64,000 nucleotides of DNA from DATMER01 sp963741305 (lineage in GTDB: Bacteria > Acidobacteriota > Thermoanaerobaculia > Multivoradales > UBA5704), in assembly GCA_963741305.1 (NCBI GenBank), contig CAVUHL010000003.1, forward strand, positions 2,728,001 through 2,792,000, given 5' to 3'. Shown piece by piece: positions 44,737 to 54,500 of the stretch; the stretch's first letter is position 1; the number at the start of each line of letters is the position of its first letter. Made by a program: the position numbers and the translations under genes. The notes below the pieces were generated by a model. The model was not told the origin of the DNA and did not search any database. It saw only the letters and a list, made by a program, of their open reading frames with translations.

Positions 44737-45803
44737 ACCCGCGGCGGGTCTTCGAGATGGTGCGCAAGGAATTCCGCCAGATCTTCCGCGATCCAAGGCT
44801 GCGGGGCGTGATCTTCGTCGCGCCGATGATCCAGCTCCTCGCCTTCGGCTACGCGGTTTCGACCGACGTGCGCAACGTCGCAACGCTGGTGGTGGACCAC
44901 GACCGGAGCCGCGCCTCGCGGGAGCTGGTCGAAGCGTTCACCGCGTCCGGCTACTTCCGGGTGCTGGGCTACGCGGACCGGCCGGCCGACATCGTCCGGG
45001 CGCTCGACCATGGCGACGCAATCCTCGGGATCGTCATCCCCCCGGGCTTTGAGAGAGGCAATTCCCGGGTGCAGCTCCTCTTCGATGGCACCAACTCCAA
45101 CCTGGCGAACGTGGCGCGCGGCTACGCGGAGAGGATCGTGCTCAGCCAAGCCAACTTGCCTCCTCCGCAGGTGGAGCTGCGCTCCCGTGCCTGGTTCAAC
45201 CCCGCCCTTGAGAGCCGAGACTACAACGTGCCGGCGGTGATCGGGGCGCTGCTCATGCTGATCTGCCTGCTGCTGACTTCGCTCGCCGTGGTGCGCGAAC
45301 GGGAGATGGGCACGCTGGAGCAGCTCCTGGTGAGCCCGCTGCGTCCCGGCGAGCTGATCCTGGGCAAGAGCCTGCCCTTTGCGCTGATCGGGCTGGTGGA
45401 CATGGGGCTCGTGGTCGGGGTGGCGCTGCTCTGGTTCCGCATCCCGTTCCGGGGCAGCCCTCTGCTGCTGATCCTGGGCACCGTGCTCTTCCTGTTCTCG
45501 GCTCTGGGGCTGGGCCTGCTGATCTCGTCGGTCTCGAACACCCAGCAGGAAGCCTTCATGTCGGCCTTCCTGGTGTTCCTGCCGGCGATCCTGCTCTCCG
45601 GGTTCATGTTCCCGGTCAGCAGCATGCCCTCCGGCTTCCAGGCGCTGACCCTGCTCAACCCGCTACGGCATTACCTGGAGATCGTCCGCGCGCTGTTTCT
45701 GAAGGGGGCGGGCTTCGAGGCCCTCTGGCGTCAGCTCCTGGCGCTGTTCGGGATGGGGACCGGGCTCCTCTGGCTGGCCTCGCGCCGATTTCGTGACAAC
45801 TGA
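44733..45803 (+). CDS. ABC-2 type permease, second subunit
   Basis: This protein has 356 aa from ATG 44733, overlapping the previous stop by 4 bp. The topology matches its neighbour: an N-terminal helix (VIFVAPMIQLLAFGYAV), a periplasmic domain starting DVRNVATLVVDHDRSRASRE, the cytoplasmic motif REREMGTLEQLLVSPLRPGE and C-terminal helices. With the preceding permease it would form the transmembrane channel. It is the last gene of the efflux operon. Confidence 0.95.
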   Translation: MNPRRVFEMVRKEFRQIFRDPRLRGVIFVAPMIQLLAFGYAVSTDVRNVATLVVDHDRSRASRELVEAFTASGYFRVLGYADRPADIVRALDHGDAILGIVIPPGFERGNSRVQLLFDGTNSNLANVARGYAERIVLSQANLPPPQVELRSRAWFNPALESRDYNVPAVIGALLMLICLLLTSLAVVREREMGTLEQLLVSPLRPGELILGKSLPFALIGLVDMGLVVGVALLWFRIPFRGSPLLLILGTVLFLFSALGLGLLISSVSNTQQEAFMSAFLVFLPAILLSGFMFPVSSMPSGFQALTLLNPLRHYLEIVRALFLKGAGFEALWRQLLALFGMGTGLLWLASRRFRDN

Positions 45804-45960
45804 GCGGCTCGCAAAATCACTTGGTGTGCACCTGGGGATGTGTAGCTGTCTCTTATGCTGATTGCAGCCTATCTTCAGATCCGGGTTCCCTTGCAAACCC
45901 AGCAGGCATGTCCACCTGTGGGCCGTCCACGGCTCACGCTGTCCCTCTGAGGAGGAAGCG

Positions 45961-46554
45961 ATGCATCGAAGGAAAGTTTTGTCCTGTCTACTGGCCGTCC
46001 TCGCCCTGAGCATGATCGGGGTACAGGCGCAGGCGGCCACCGTCCTGCAGTTGAACCTGGAGCAGATGGTCGACCGGGCCGGCCTGATCTTCCGCGGCAC
46101 CGTCCTGGATATCAAGGAAGGCACCGTCCAGGCCGGCGGCGCCGAGCTGCCGACGGTCACCTACCGCATTCGGGTCGACGACGCCTTCAAGGGCACCTAC
46201 CAGACCGTGAAAGGCCTGCAGATCGCCGAGATTACGATGCTCGGCAAGCTGAAGCCGACCCAGAGCTCCGACACCCGCTCGCTGCCCCTCATCGACCTGC
46301 CCAAGCTCGAGGTGGGACAAAACTATCTCCTCCTCACGACGACGCCCAGCGCCATCGGACTGTCGACCCCTGTCGGGCTCGGCCAGGGCACCTTCCGGGT
46401 GACCGGCAAGCCCGGCCAGGAGGTGGCGGTCAACCTGAATCAGAACCTCGGCCTCCTCAAGGGCATGGGGGGCGTGTCCAACGGCGCGGTCCGTCCCAGC
46501 GGCCCGGCACCCTACAACGCCCTCGCGGCCCTCATCCAGACCCTGGTGAACTGA
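45961..46554 (+). CDS. Secreted partner protein of a matrixin-like protease
   Basis: ATG 45961 is chosen because GAGGAGGA lies at 45949-45956, although the frame is open from 45862. The 197-aa product has a clear signal peptide (VLSCLLAVLALSMIGVQAQA). The mature part begins with an amphipathic segment (LQLNLEQMVDRAGLIFRGTV) and is largely beta-patterned: VTYRIRVDDAFKGTY, LPKLEVGQNYLLLTT, TPVGLGQGTFRV. It lies 10 bp upstream of the protease gene. I do not know the family name. A chaperone, inhibitor or processing role for the protease is inferred from the pairing. Confidence 0.8.
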   Translation: MHRRKVLSCLLAVLALSMIGVQAQAATVLQLNLEQMVDRAGLIFRGTVLDIKEGTVQAGGAELPTVTYRIRVDDAFKGTYQTVKGLQIAEITMLGKLKPTQSSDTRSLPLIDLPKLEVGQNYLLLTTTPSAIGLSTPVGLGQGTFRVTGKPGQEVAVNLNQNLGLLKGMGGVSNGAVRPSGPAPYNALAALIQTLVN

Positions 46555-46564
46555 GGTGACGACC

Positions 46565-49243
46565 ATGAAAAACACACTGCGCGTCACCTTCGCCGCCGTC
46601 CTCCTCCTCGCCCTCTCCGCGCCCGCGTTCGCCTATGGGCCGCTCGCCGTCTGTGACGCCGGGCAGCCGTTCCTCTGGCCCGCCGGCGGCACCAACATCC
46701 CATACAACCCCGACCAGGGCGATCTCGGCCCCCTGAACAATGCCGCGGCGACCGCGCTCGTCGGCACCGCGTTCGCGGCCTGGGGCGCGATCCCGACCGC
46801 GACGACCACCTATGTCAACGCGGGCCCGCTCCCCGAGGACGTGGACATCACCAACTTCGGGCCCTATCTCGAGCCCGCCGCGCCGGACGGCTTCTCGGCC
46901 ATCGTCTTCGACGACACCGGCGAGATCTTCGACCTGCTCTTCGGACCCGGCTCCGGCGTCCTCGGCTTCGCCGGCCCCGAGTGGGTCAACACGCTGACCT
47001 GCGGCATCCTGGAAGGCGTCTCGTTCCTCAACGGCCCGGCCTTCGGCGACGCCGCCGAGGCGCTCGACGTCCTGGTCCACGAGTTCGGCCACTATCAGAA
47101 CCTGGCCCATACCGTGGTCAACGGCCAGATCCTGATCGGCGACACCAGCGGCCCGACGCCGAACAACACCTTCCCGGTCCCGCCGCTCAACGGCCTGATC
47201 GAGACCATGTATCCCTTCTACTTCGGCCCGGCGGCCGGCACGTCGACCCCGCACGCGGACGACATCGCCGGCCTCTCGACCCTGTACCCGGCGCCCGGCT
47301 TCGCCGCCGCCACGGCCACCATCACCGGCCGCATCCTCGGCCCCAATGGAACGACGCCGCTGACCGGCGTCAACGTCATCGCCCGCAACACCGCGAATCC
47401 GTTCGCAGACGCGGTCTCCGCCATCTCGAGCGACTTCGCGTTCGACTACACGCCGGGCCAGCCGTTCGTCGGCGTCTACACCCTCCGCGGCCTGACGCCG
47501 GGCGCGAGCTATGCCGTCTTCGTCGACGAGATCCTGGCGGGCGGCTTCAGCACTCCCCCGCTCTTCCCCCTGCCGGGACCCGAGGAGTTCTACAACGGCG
47601 CGAGCGAGTCGAACAACGGAACGACCGACGTGCCCACGGCATTCACGCCCGTCTCCGCGGCAGCCGGCGCCACCGCGAGCAACATCAACGTCATCTTCAA
47701 CGCGCCGGCTCCGGGCCAGCCGCTGCCGGTCGGTGACGACGGCTCGGTGCAGCTCTTCATGCCATTCACCTTCTCGATCTGCAACCAGCCGTTCGACTCC
47801 GTCTTCGTCAATGCCAACGGCAACCTGACGTTCGGCGAGCCCAACGGCGACTTCAGCGAGTCGATCGAAGAGTTCCTCGGCGGTCCGCCGCGCATCGCGG
47901 GCCTCTGGGACGACCTCAACAACGATGCCGGCGGTACCGTGGTCTTCTCGCAGACCTCGAACACCTTTACCGTGACCTACACGAACGTGCCAGAATTCAT
48001 CGCCACGGGCGCGAACACGTTCACGATCAAGCTCTCCAAATCGTCCAACCACGTCGACATCACCTACGGCACCCTCACCGCGGCCGATGGCCTGGCGGGT
48101 GTGAGCTGCGGCCGCGCCATCACCTCGCGCTTCGAGCAGCCCACCGACCAGAGCTCCGAGAACGGCCGGCAGGACCTCAAGAAGGAGCCCGCGGCCTTCG
48201 AGCTCTTCGGCCCGGGCAACCCGGTCGACCTCTCCAACGACTCGTTGAAGTTCAACGCCAAGGCCAAGTTCGACGACGAGTCCGAGAACAACGACACCCT
48301 GCACCAGGCCGAGAAGATCCAACTGCCGTTCACGACCGAGCGAACCAAGGACTTCACCGAGATCCGGCCGGAAGGCGACGACGTCGACTACTTCGAGTTC
48401 AAGATCAAGGCTGGGGAGTTCCTGGCGGTCGAAGTGGTGCGCGGCAGCCTGGACACCGTCCTGGGCATTTTCGACGCCGACACCGGTGACCTCCTGACCG
48501 CCGACGACGACGGCGGCGACGGCCTGCTCTCGCGCCTGCTCCTCCAGGCCAACGAAGACCTTGAGCTGGCGATCGCCGTCTCGACCTTCCCCGACGTCGA
48601 CTTTGACGGCATCGGCGGCGAGGGCGCGGGCCGGTACGTGCTCGCGGTCCACAAGTACGAGGGCACCCTGATCGCGGCCGGCGACGACACCTCCACCCCG
48701 GTGCCCCTGGGCTTCAACTTCCCCTTCCAGGGGGCGAACTGGAACAGCGTCTTCGTCAACTCCAACGGCAACTTCACCTTCGGCGCGGCCAACACCGACT
48801 TCTCCGAGACCGTGCCGGAATTCCTGGCCGGACCGCCGCGCATCGCGCCGCGGTGGGACGACTTCGACGCCACTTTCGGTCTGGTGATCGCCGAAGAGGA
48901 TGACGACGACAAGATGACGATCCACTTCGTCAGCGTGCCGGAGTTCTTCTCCACCTCGCCCAACTACTTCGACGTCGAGCTCGACGAGGACGGCGACATC
49001 GAAGTCGAGTACTTCGCCACCACCCGTACCGACGGCCTGACCGGGATCACGCAGGGCAACGGCGCTGCCGATCCGGGCGAGACGGACATCTCCGAGGACG
49101 ACGACTACAATGCCGTCGGCACCACCTACGAGCTGTTCACGCCGGCCGACGTCTTCAGCTTCGACCTGTTCTTCTCGGACCACGAGTACGAGAAGCACGG
49201 TCACCACCACGACGACGATGACGACGATGACGACGACGACTAG
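46565..49243 (+). CDS. Secreted matrixin-like metalloprotease with NIDO and PPC domains
   Basis: This protein has 892 aa from ATG 46565, with a signal peptide ending at FAYG. The zinc motif HEFGHYQNLAH starts near residue 172 and matches the metzincin HEXXHXX.XXH pattern with Asn at the usual Gly position; Met215 in IETMYPFY is the likely Met-turn. A carboxypeptidase-regulatory-like domain (TITGRILGPNGTTPLTGVNV) follows. Two related NIDO-like modules (FDSVFVNANGNLTFGE, NSVFVNSNGNFTFGAA) flank a PPC-type domain (DVDYFEFKIKAGEFLAVEV). The protein ends in HGHHHDDDDDDDDDD, an unusual metal-binding-like tail. It probably acts outside the cell on protein substrates. A terminator follows. Confidence 0.9.
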   Translation: MKNTLRVTFAAVLLLALSAPAFAYGPLAVCDAGQPFLWPAGGTNIPYNPDQGDLGPLNNAAATALVGTAFAAWGAIPTATTTYVNAGPLPEDVDITNFGPYLEPAAPDGFSAIVFDDTGEIFDLLFGPGSGVLGFAGPEWVNTLTCGILEGVSFLNGPAFGDAAEALDVLVHEFGHYQNLAHTVVNGQILIGDTSGPTPNNTFPVPPLNGLIETMYPFYFGPAAGTSTPHADDIAGLSTLYPAPGFAAATATITGRILGPNGTTPLTGVNVIARNTANPFADAVSAISSDFAFDYTPGQPFVGVYTLRGLTPGASYAVFVDEILAGGFSTPPLFPLPGPEEFYNGASESNNGTTDVPTAFTPVSAAAGATASNINVIFNAPAPGQPLPVGDDGSVQLFMPFTFSICNQPFDSVFVNANGNLTFGEPNGDFSESIEEFLGGPPRIAGLWDDLNNDAGGTVVFSQTSNTFTVTYTNVPEFIATGANTFTIKLSKSSNHVDITYGTLTAADGLAGVSCGRAITSRFEQPTDQSSENGRQDLKKEPAAFELFGPGNPVDLSNDSLKFNAKAKFDDESENNDTLHQAEKIQLPFTTERTKDFTEIRPEGDDVDYFEFKIKAGEFLAVEVVRGSLDTVLGIFDADTGDLLTADDDGGDGLLSRLLLQANEDLELAIAVSTFPDVDFDGIGGEGAGRYVLAVHKYEGTLIAAGDDTSTPVPLGFNFPFQGANWNSVFVNSNGNFTFGAANTDFSETVPEFLAGPPRIAPRWDDFDATFGLVIAEEDDDDKMTIHFVSVPEFFSTSPNYFDVELDEDGDIEVEYFATTRTDGLTGITQGNGAADPGETDISEDDDYNAVGTTYELFTPADVFSFDLFFSDHEYEKHGHHHDDDDDDDDDD

Positions 49244-49271
49244 CTTCTGAGCCGGTCGCGTTCGGACACAG

Positions 49272-49305
49272 GGCGGTGGGCGCTGAGGCGTCCACCGCCT
49301 TTTTT
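49272..49305 (+). terminator. Rho-independent terminator after the protease gene
   Basis: GGCGGTGG and CCACCGCC form an 8-bp stem around a 12-nt loop, followed by TTTTTT. Confidence 0.88.
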
Positions 49306-49349
49306 CTGTGCTAAGATCCCGCTCGCACTTTCAACCAAGGAGCTTCTCG

Positions 49350-49703
49350 ATGAAGAAAGCAGCCGCGTGCCTGGCGCTGGTGTCCGCATGTGTGTTCGCT
49401 GCCGAGGCCAATGCCGCCGGCAGGAAGTCCGACGTCACCATCCACAACGATTCCGAGTGGGCGATCCACCACTTCTACCTGTCCTCGAGCGCTGAGGGCG
49501 AGTGGGGCCCGGATCAGCTCGGCGACGAAGTCATCAAGAACGGTGGAGCGTTCACCATCACCAGCATCCCCTGCGACGAGTACGACGTGAAGCTGGTCGA
49601 CGAAGACGGGGACGAGTGCGTGGTCGAGGCCGTGGACGTCTGCGGCGAAGACGACTCGTGGCTCATCACCGACGAAGACCTGCTGGAGTGCGAGGGCTAC
49701 TGA
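49350..49703 (+). CDS. Small secreted protein of unknown function
   Basis: This protein has 117 aa from ATG 49350, with AAGGAG at 49337-49342. The upstream extension to 49308 overlaps the promoter-like TAAGAT at 49312 and is discarded. It has a signal peptide (ACLALVSACVFAAEANA). The mature part is acidic with four cysteines (IPCDEYDVKLVDEDGDECVV, VCGEDDSW, LECEGY) and an opening beta strand DVTIHNDSEWAIHHFYL. Comparable small secreted proteins with WGPDQLG occur in several phyla, but I know of no function. Transcribed alone, between two terminators. Confidence 0.82.
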   Translation: MKKAAACLALVSACVFAAEANAAGRKSDVTIHNDSEWAIHHFYLSSSAEGEWGPDQLGDEVIKNGGAFTITSIPCDEYDVKLVDEDGDECVVEAVDVCGEDDSWLITDEDLLECEGY

Positions 49704-49753
49704 TGGCACGTTGACTCTGCCGCGAGGCTGAGCTAATCTTGGCGTTCAACGAA

Positions 49754-49790
49754 CGAGGGCCGGGGATTTCCCCGGCCCTCGTTTTTTTTT
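49754..49790 (+). terminator. Strong rho-independent terminator
   Basis: A perfect 12-bp stem (CGAGGGCCGGGG and its complement) with a 4-nt loop is followed by nine T residues. An in-frame ATG follows immediately at 49791. The reverse orientation lacks a clear T run. Confidence 0.93.
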
Positions 49791-49805
49791 ATGGGGAGAA
49801 TCGAA

Positions 49806-50216
49806 ATGCCTGACGACCTGATCCGCCGTTTCGAAGACGGGACCCTCCCCGCCTCCGAATTCCATCATCGGGACCACGTCCGCCTGGCCTGGCTCTACCT
49901 GAACGAAGAGCCGCCGCTCGCCGCGCTGGCGCGCTTCACCGAAGGCTTGAAGCGCTTCGCCACCCGGAACGGGCATGAGGGCCTTTACCACGAGACCATC
50001 ACCTGGGCGTACCTCCTCCTCATCCACGAGCGCAAGGCGAGGGGCGACGCCGGAGAGGCCTGGGAAGACTTCGCGGCGCGCAACCCCGACCTGCTCTCCT
50101 GGAAGCCCTCGGTGCTGGAGGGCTACTACCGCGAGGAGACGCTGGCCTCGGACCTGGCAAGGCGGGTGTTTGTGCTGCCGGACCGGCGGGAGGGTACATC
50201 GCCGGCGGGCGGTTGA
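49806..50216 (+). CDS. Conserved protein of unknown function
   Basis: ATG 49806 is preferred, with GGGGAGA at 49793-49799; ATG 49791 directly abuts the terminator T run. It has 136 aa, with the conserved FHHRDHVRLAWLYL near the N-terminus, then GLYHETITWAYLLLIHER, then the NPDLLSWKPSVL...YY..ETL block and FVLPDR. The His-rich opening and HETITW blocks suggest a metal- or cofactor-binding helical fold, but I know of no function. Its last 197 bp are antisense to the frame of the leftward gene ending at 50020. Confidence 0.8.
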   Translation: MPDDLIRRFEDGTLPASEFHHRDHVRLAWLYLNEEPPLAALARFTEGLKRFATRNGHEGLYHETITWAYLLLIHERKARGDAGEAWEDFAARNPDLLSWKPSVLEGYYREETLASDLARRVFVLPDRREGTSPAGG

Positions 50217-51516
50217 AGTCGATCTGCTCGACGTCGGTCCAGGGCACGTACTCGGGGCGCTGACTGCCGTCGACGAAGATCAGCATGCCGGCATTCCCCT
50301 CGCCCCCCTCGCCAAGGTCGCCGGTGCGCTCGAGCTGCAGCTCCTCGCCATTATGGAGGATCACCCTGGCGGGGGACACGATCGAGGCGATCAGGCCGAA
50401 GGGGATGGTGTAGTCCACGCCCTGGGATGGGGCGTCGAGCGTCTCGGTTGTCTCGCTCTCGTCGAGGTCGTAGACCAGCCGGCCGGTGAACCGGCGGCCG
50501 GCGCGGGTGGTGACGCTGCCCGTGAGCGGGCGCCCCGGCGGGAAGTCGCCGTAGGCGGGGCCACTGCCTCCACTGCCTCCGGAACTGAAGTCGATGCGCT
50601 CGAAGGCGTCCCAGGAGATCAGCACCCGGCCGTAGCGCCGGTCGTCGACGTAGATCCCGCGGTTGCCCTCGCCGGCTTCGCGGGTGCCGGAGAGCACGAC
50701 CTCGCGGCCGTCGAGGAGCGTCACCAGCGAGCTGTCGCGCGAGCGGCGCGCGATGGAGCGGATGGTGTCGAAACGCAGGCTGAGCTTACCGTCGGCGGTA
50801 TGACCGTCGAGCTCGTCGGAGCCGACGCACTCCTCCCGGTCCCACTGGACGAAGCCGGTGAAGCCGCCCTGCCGCGTGCGCACCGTACCGTGCAGCCGGT
50901 AGGGGGCGGCGCCTGGCTGGGCGGTGGGAAGGAGCTCGATCGTGCGGATCTGCAGACTGTCGAGGTCGACGACGCCCCGCCTGCCGTCCCACACCCGCAC
51001 GCCATCGTCGAAGTCGCTGGCCTCGAAGCGGTCGAGGTCGAACACGGTCCCGCTCTTGAGAGTCACCCGCACCTTATCGCCGCGCTTCTCGATGCGCGCG
51101 ATCTCGCCGAAGCGCGCCATGAAAAGCCGGCCGACGTCGATCCGGCTCTCCCTGTGGGCGATAACGACCCCGAAGACCTCGATCGGCCGGCGCTCCTTGG
51201 GCAGCCGCTCGAGCGGCACGTGGGCGACCCAGGGGGTCTCGTGCTTGGAGCCGTTGAAGTAGTCGCCCCAGAACGCCTCCTGGCCGCCTCCCCAGCGCAG
51301 CCGCCCCTCGTAGGTACCGTCGGCGGCGGTGGTGACCCGGCCGTAGAGGAACCCCGGGTGGATCTCCGCGGACGTGGTCGAGGGGGTGGGGGTGATCGCG
51401 GGCGATGGCGCCGCGGCGGGGTCGACGTCCTGGTTGAGGGCCCGGTAACCGGCGGCGAGGGCGAGCAGGACGAGCACAGTGGCCAACGCCCCACCGGCGA
51501 TCTTGGTCCTCGTCAT
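50020..51516 (-). CDS. Membrane-anchored partner of the ABC/M1 system with run-on C-terminus
   Basis: Open for 498 aa. The N-terminus is a membrane anchor (GALATVLVLLALAAGYRAL) and a Pro/Thr linker, followed by a beta-rich extracytoplasmic part of repeated small modules (GRVTTAADGTYEGRLRWGG, GTVRTRQGGFTGFVQWDREE, GSVTTRAGRRFTGRLVYDLD). Each resembles an SH3-like barrel. The folded part seems to end at DVEQIDFNRPPAMYPP (near 50210). The remaining 64 residues are Pro/Arg/Ser-rich, lie antisense to the neighbouring gene and look like read-through after loss of a stop. The start overlaps the upstream stop by 4 bp (ATGA). Confidence 0.85.
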   Translation of the reverse strand: MTRTKIAGGALATVLVLLALAAGYRALNQDVDPAAAPSPAITPTPSTTSAEIHPGFLYGRVTTAADGTYEGRLRWGGGQEAFWGDYFNGSKHETPWVAHVPLERLPKERRPIEVFGVVIAHRESRIDVGRLFMARFGEIARIEKRGDKVRVTLKSGTVFDLDRFEASDFDDGVRVWDGRRGVVDLDSLQIRTIELLPTAQPGAAPYRLHGTVRTRQGGFTGFVQWDREECVGSDELDGHTADGKLSLRFDTIRSIARRSRDSSLVTLLDGREVVLSGTREAGEGNRGIYVDDRRYGRVLISWDAFERIDFSSGGSGGSGPAYGDFPPGRPLTGSVTTRAGRRFTGRLVYDLDESETTETLDAPSQGVDYTIPFGLIASIVSPARVILHNGEELQLERTGDLGEGGEGNAGMLIFVDGSQRPEYVPWTDVEQIDFNRPPAMYPPAGPAAQTPALPGPRPASPRGSSPPAPRASRRAGRGCAPRSLPRPLRRRPSPCARG

Positions 51517-54500
51517 GGCCGGCTCTCCATCTTCACCACCTCGATGTTGTCGTCACTCTCGCGCTCCTCCCAATCGAGCAGGTGGTATGGGTCGATGCCG
51601 GCACGGGCGGGCTTGCCCGGGACCGTCACCGTAATCGTCTGCTCGCCGGAGCGGATCCGGTGTTTCTGCAAGTGGAGCGGCTCGGTGGGGCCGAACACGC
51701 CGATTGGCACCCACTCATCCATCGGCATCTCGGCCTCGACGCCCGCGCTGTCGTAAACCATCTTCCGCGCCCGCACCTCGAGCGTCACCTGCCAGGTGCC
51801 TGCCGGGGTCTGCTCCGCCGTAACGCGCTCCGTCTCGAGCTCCCAGAAGGCGTTGACCTCGAAGAGGTCGTGCAGCAGGTACCGCAGTGAGTCCGGAGTG
51901 ACTGCCTGGAGCTCACGATACAGATCGAGCGTCGTCGCCAGGGGAGCGTCTTGCGGTCGATGCTTCTCCAGCAGGCGCCGCAACGCCCCATTCACCCGCT
52001 CCTCGCCAATGTACTCGCTCAGCGCGTAGAGCGCGAAGGGTGCCCTGCGGCGGGAAAGGTATGGGTCGAGCCCCCGGAGCAACGGTTCACCTCGGCGGAT
52101 CTGCCGGATTGGATGCGGCTGCCGCATGTAGCTCAGAAGCCGCCGAAGATGCTCGACCCCCTTGGCGTTCTCCACGGCCTTCATCGCGGAATACCAGGCA
52201 ATGCCCTCGGACATCACCGGGGCTCCCTCGACCGGTGCATAGGGGACGGTCCACTGGTGGCCCATCTCATGTGCCACTACCGCGAACGGGAAATCGAGGC
52301 TCCCCGGACCGTCCTTCGGATTCCACGTGGAGAACCCCTCTGCATAGGAGAGCAAGCTGGCCTCGGCGTGTATCCCCGTACCGTTCCCGGGACGCTCGAC
52401 GACGCTGAGGTGGCGGTAGCGGTAGGGGCCGAATTGCCTGGTGTAGTAATCCAGGGAGGCTTGGATGCTCTGAACCATACGGTCCAGGTGCGCCGTGTGC
52501 CCCGGATGATGGTAGATCCGGATCACGATGCCGTTCCACCGTGCTTCATGCACCGCGTAGGCGGCAGAAAAGAAGGCCCACTCGCTCCCGATCGGGCCAT
52601 CGGTCGAATAGTGGAAGTAACGGCGCCCCCCTTCCGTCCACGTCCGGCGCAACGCGCCCGGCGCGACGGCGACCTGGCCCGCTTGGGTGCCCACCACCGC
52701 TTCGAAGGCGATCCCTGCGCCGCGGTCCTTCCGCGCTTCGACGTCGTCGAGATAGGGGATCAGGGGGCGCGGGGCGAGCCCGTGCTCCCGCCGGTCTGCG
52801 GCGCTTATGAGCTCGCGGCCCCCCTGGTAGCCGATGGCGGGCAGCGCGCCGTTCGTGAAGAAAGTGCCGTTCGCCGCCACCGAGTCATCGACTCCGCTTT
52901 CGCGGAAGCCATGCGGCTCGACGTGCACCTCGAAGTCGAGCCGCAGCGAGCCGCCGGGTTGGAGCGGCCTCTTCAGGGCGTAGATCCGGTGGCCGAGGTC
53001 CTCGTCCACGAGCACGGGAGAAGCCGGCCGGTCGAAGGCGACGGCTCCGGTCTCGACTCGGGGGATGTCAGCCGGGGTAGCCACGTGGATGGAGTCGATC
53101 GCCACGGCGCTGCGATTCACCAGGAAGTACGAGCCGCGGATCTGCACCTCCCGCCGCTCGGGATAGACCTCGACGCGCAGGCGGGTCCCTGTCAGCCGGG
53201 GTTGAGGGATGTCCGCGTACCGTCTGTAGAGCCGCTCGTACTCGGCGCTCCGCTCGACGATGCCGGAGGCAGTGAGGTACTCGTTCAACACGTTCGTGTT
53301 GTAAAAGATAAACCCACCCAGCGTGAGGATGAGCCCCACCCCTGCCGCGGCAGTCCAGGCCGTGGGACCCGTGAAGCGGCGGCGCGCCAGTCCGAGCCGC
53401 ACCCCGAGGCCGCTCTCCCTGCCGCGCACCCAGAGCAGCCTTGCCACCACTCCGAGAAGCAGTGCCCACGCTGCCCAGTAGAGCTTGAACCACAACCAGG
53501 GCCCGAGGGACGGGCCGAAGCCGCGCATTTCCGTGAAGGACCACCCCGGTCCGGCGCCATAGACGAGCAGGTCGTGCTCGATTCCGAACAAGGAGGCGAG
53601 GACGATGAATACGTAGGCGAGGATCGCCACCATGTGACCGATGTATTTCTGGTCCACCAGCACGTGCACCACGAGCGCGAGCACCGCGAAAAGGAGGTAT
53701 TCGGGAAGCTGAAGCCCGAACAGGATTTTCAGGTACAGCCCGATCTCGAGCTCGTCATGACCCATGATTGTTTGAGCGAGCATCCCCCCGGCCATCTGCA
53801 GCACCGTGAACGCGGCGAGCACGAGGCCGAGTCCCAGGAACTTGCCGAGGAACTGGGGCCATTCCGACCCCGGCATGGCATCTGTGATCTCGCCCAGTCC
53901 GGCTTCCCGTTCCCGCCAGACCAGCTCGCCGGCAAAGAAAATGATGAGCAGAGGGATGATCACCCAGCGGCTCAGCTCAGCAGACAGAGGGGCTGTCAAT
54001 TCCCCGATGACCTGCACGGTCGTGGGTACCAGCGGAACGCCGTTGGAAACCATTTGATCGAGCACCACGGGGACCGTCAGGAGCGGGATGCCCGCCAGCA
54101 GGGCGAGTCCGGCCCAGCTTGTCGCGATCGTCCGGAAGGAAACCCAAGCGATGGCGAGCGTCTGGCGCGCGTGGCTGGCGAAGCCGAACGTCCGCGGAAC
54201 CTGCGGAACGTATACCGGCGTGCTGCCGGCAGGCATCGGGGAGCGCGCATCCGGGCGTCGCCTCCTCCTCCACCAGGTGCTCTCGGTACGATGGGCAAAG
54301 CGAAAGCGCAGCCAGGTGACTGCGAGGGCCCCGACACCAATGCCGAGCCACAGGAGGCGGTTCGTGAGCACCGTGCCCTCCAGCTCGATCAGGCGCCAAT
54401 TCTTCTCGGTCGTCGTCCATAAATGCGACAGGTCTTCTACGATGAAGCGCATGCCGATCGGATCCAGCAGCGTCCCCACGCCCTGTTTTAACAGCACGGC

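Noticed and set aside
49975..51756. A 593-codon plus-strand open frame antisense to the ABC/M1 partner gene
   Set aside because: It has no recognisable domain and lies opposite a gene with a membrane anchor and repeated modules.
51951..54422. An 823-codon plus-strand open frame opposite the permease-M1 fusion
   Set aside because: It is antisense to a gene with clear ABC-2 helices and a gluzincin motif.
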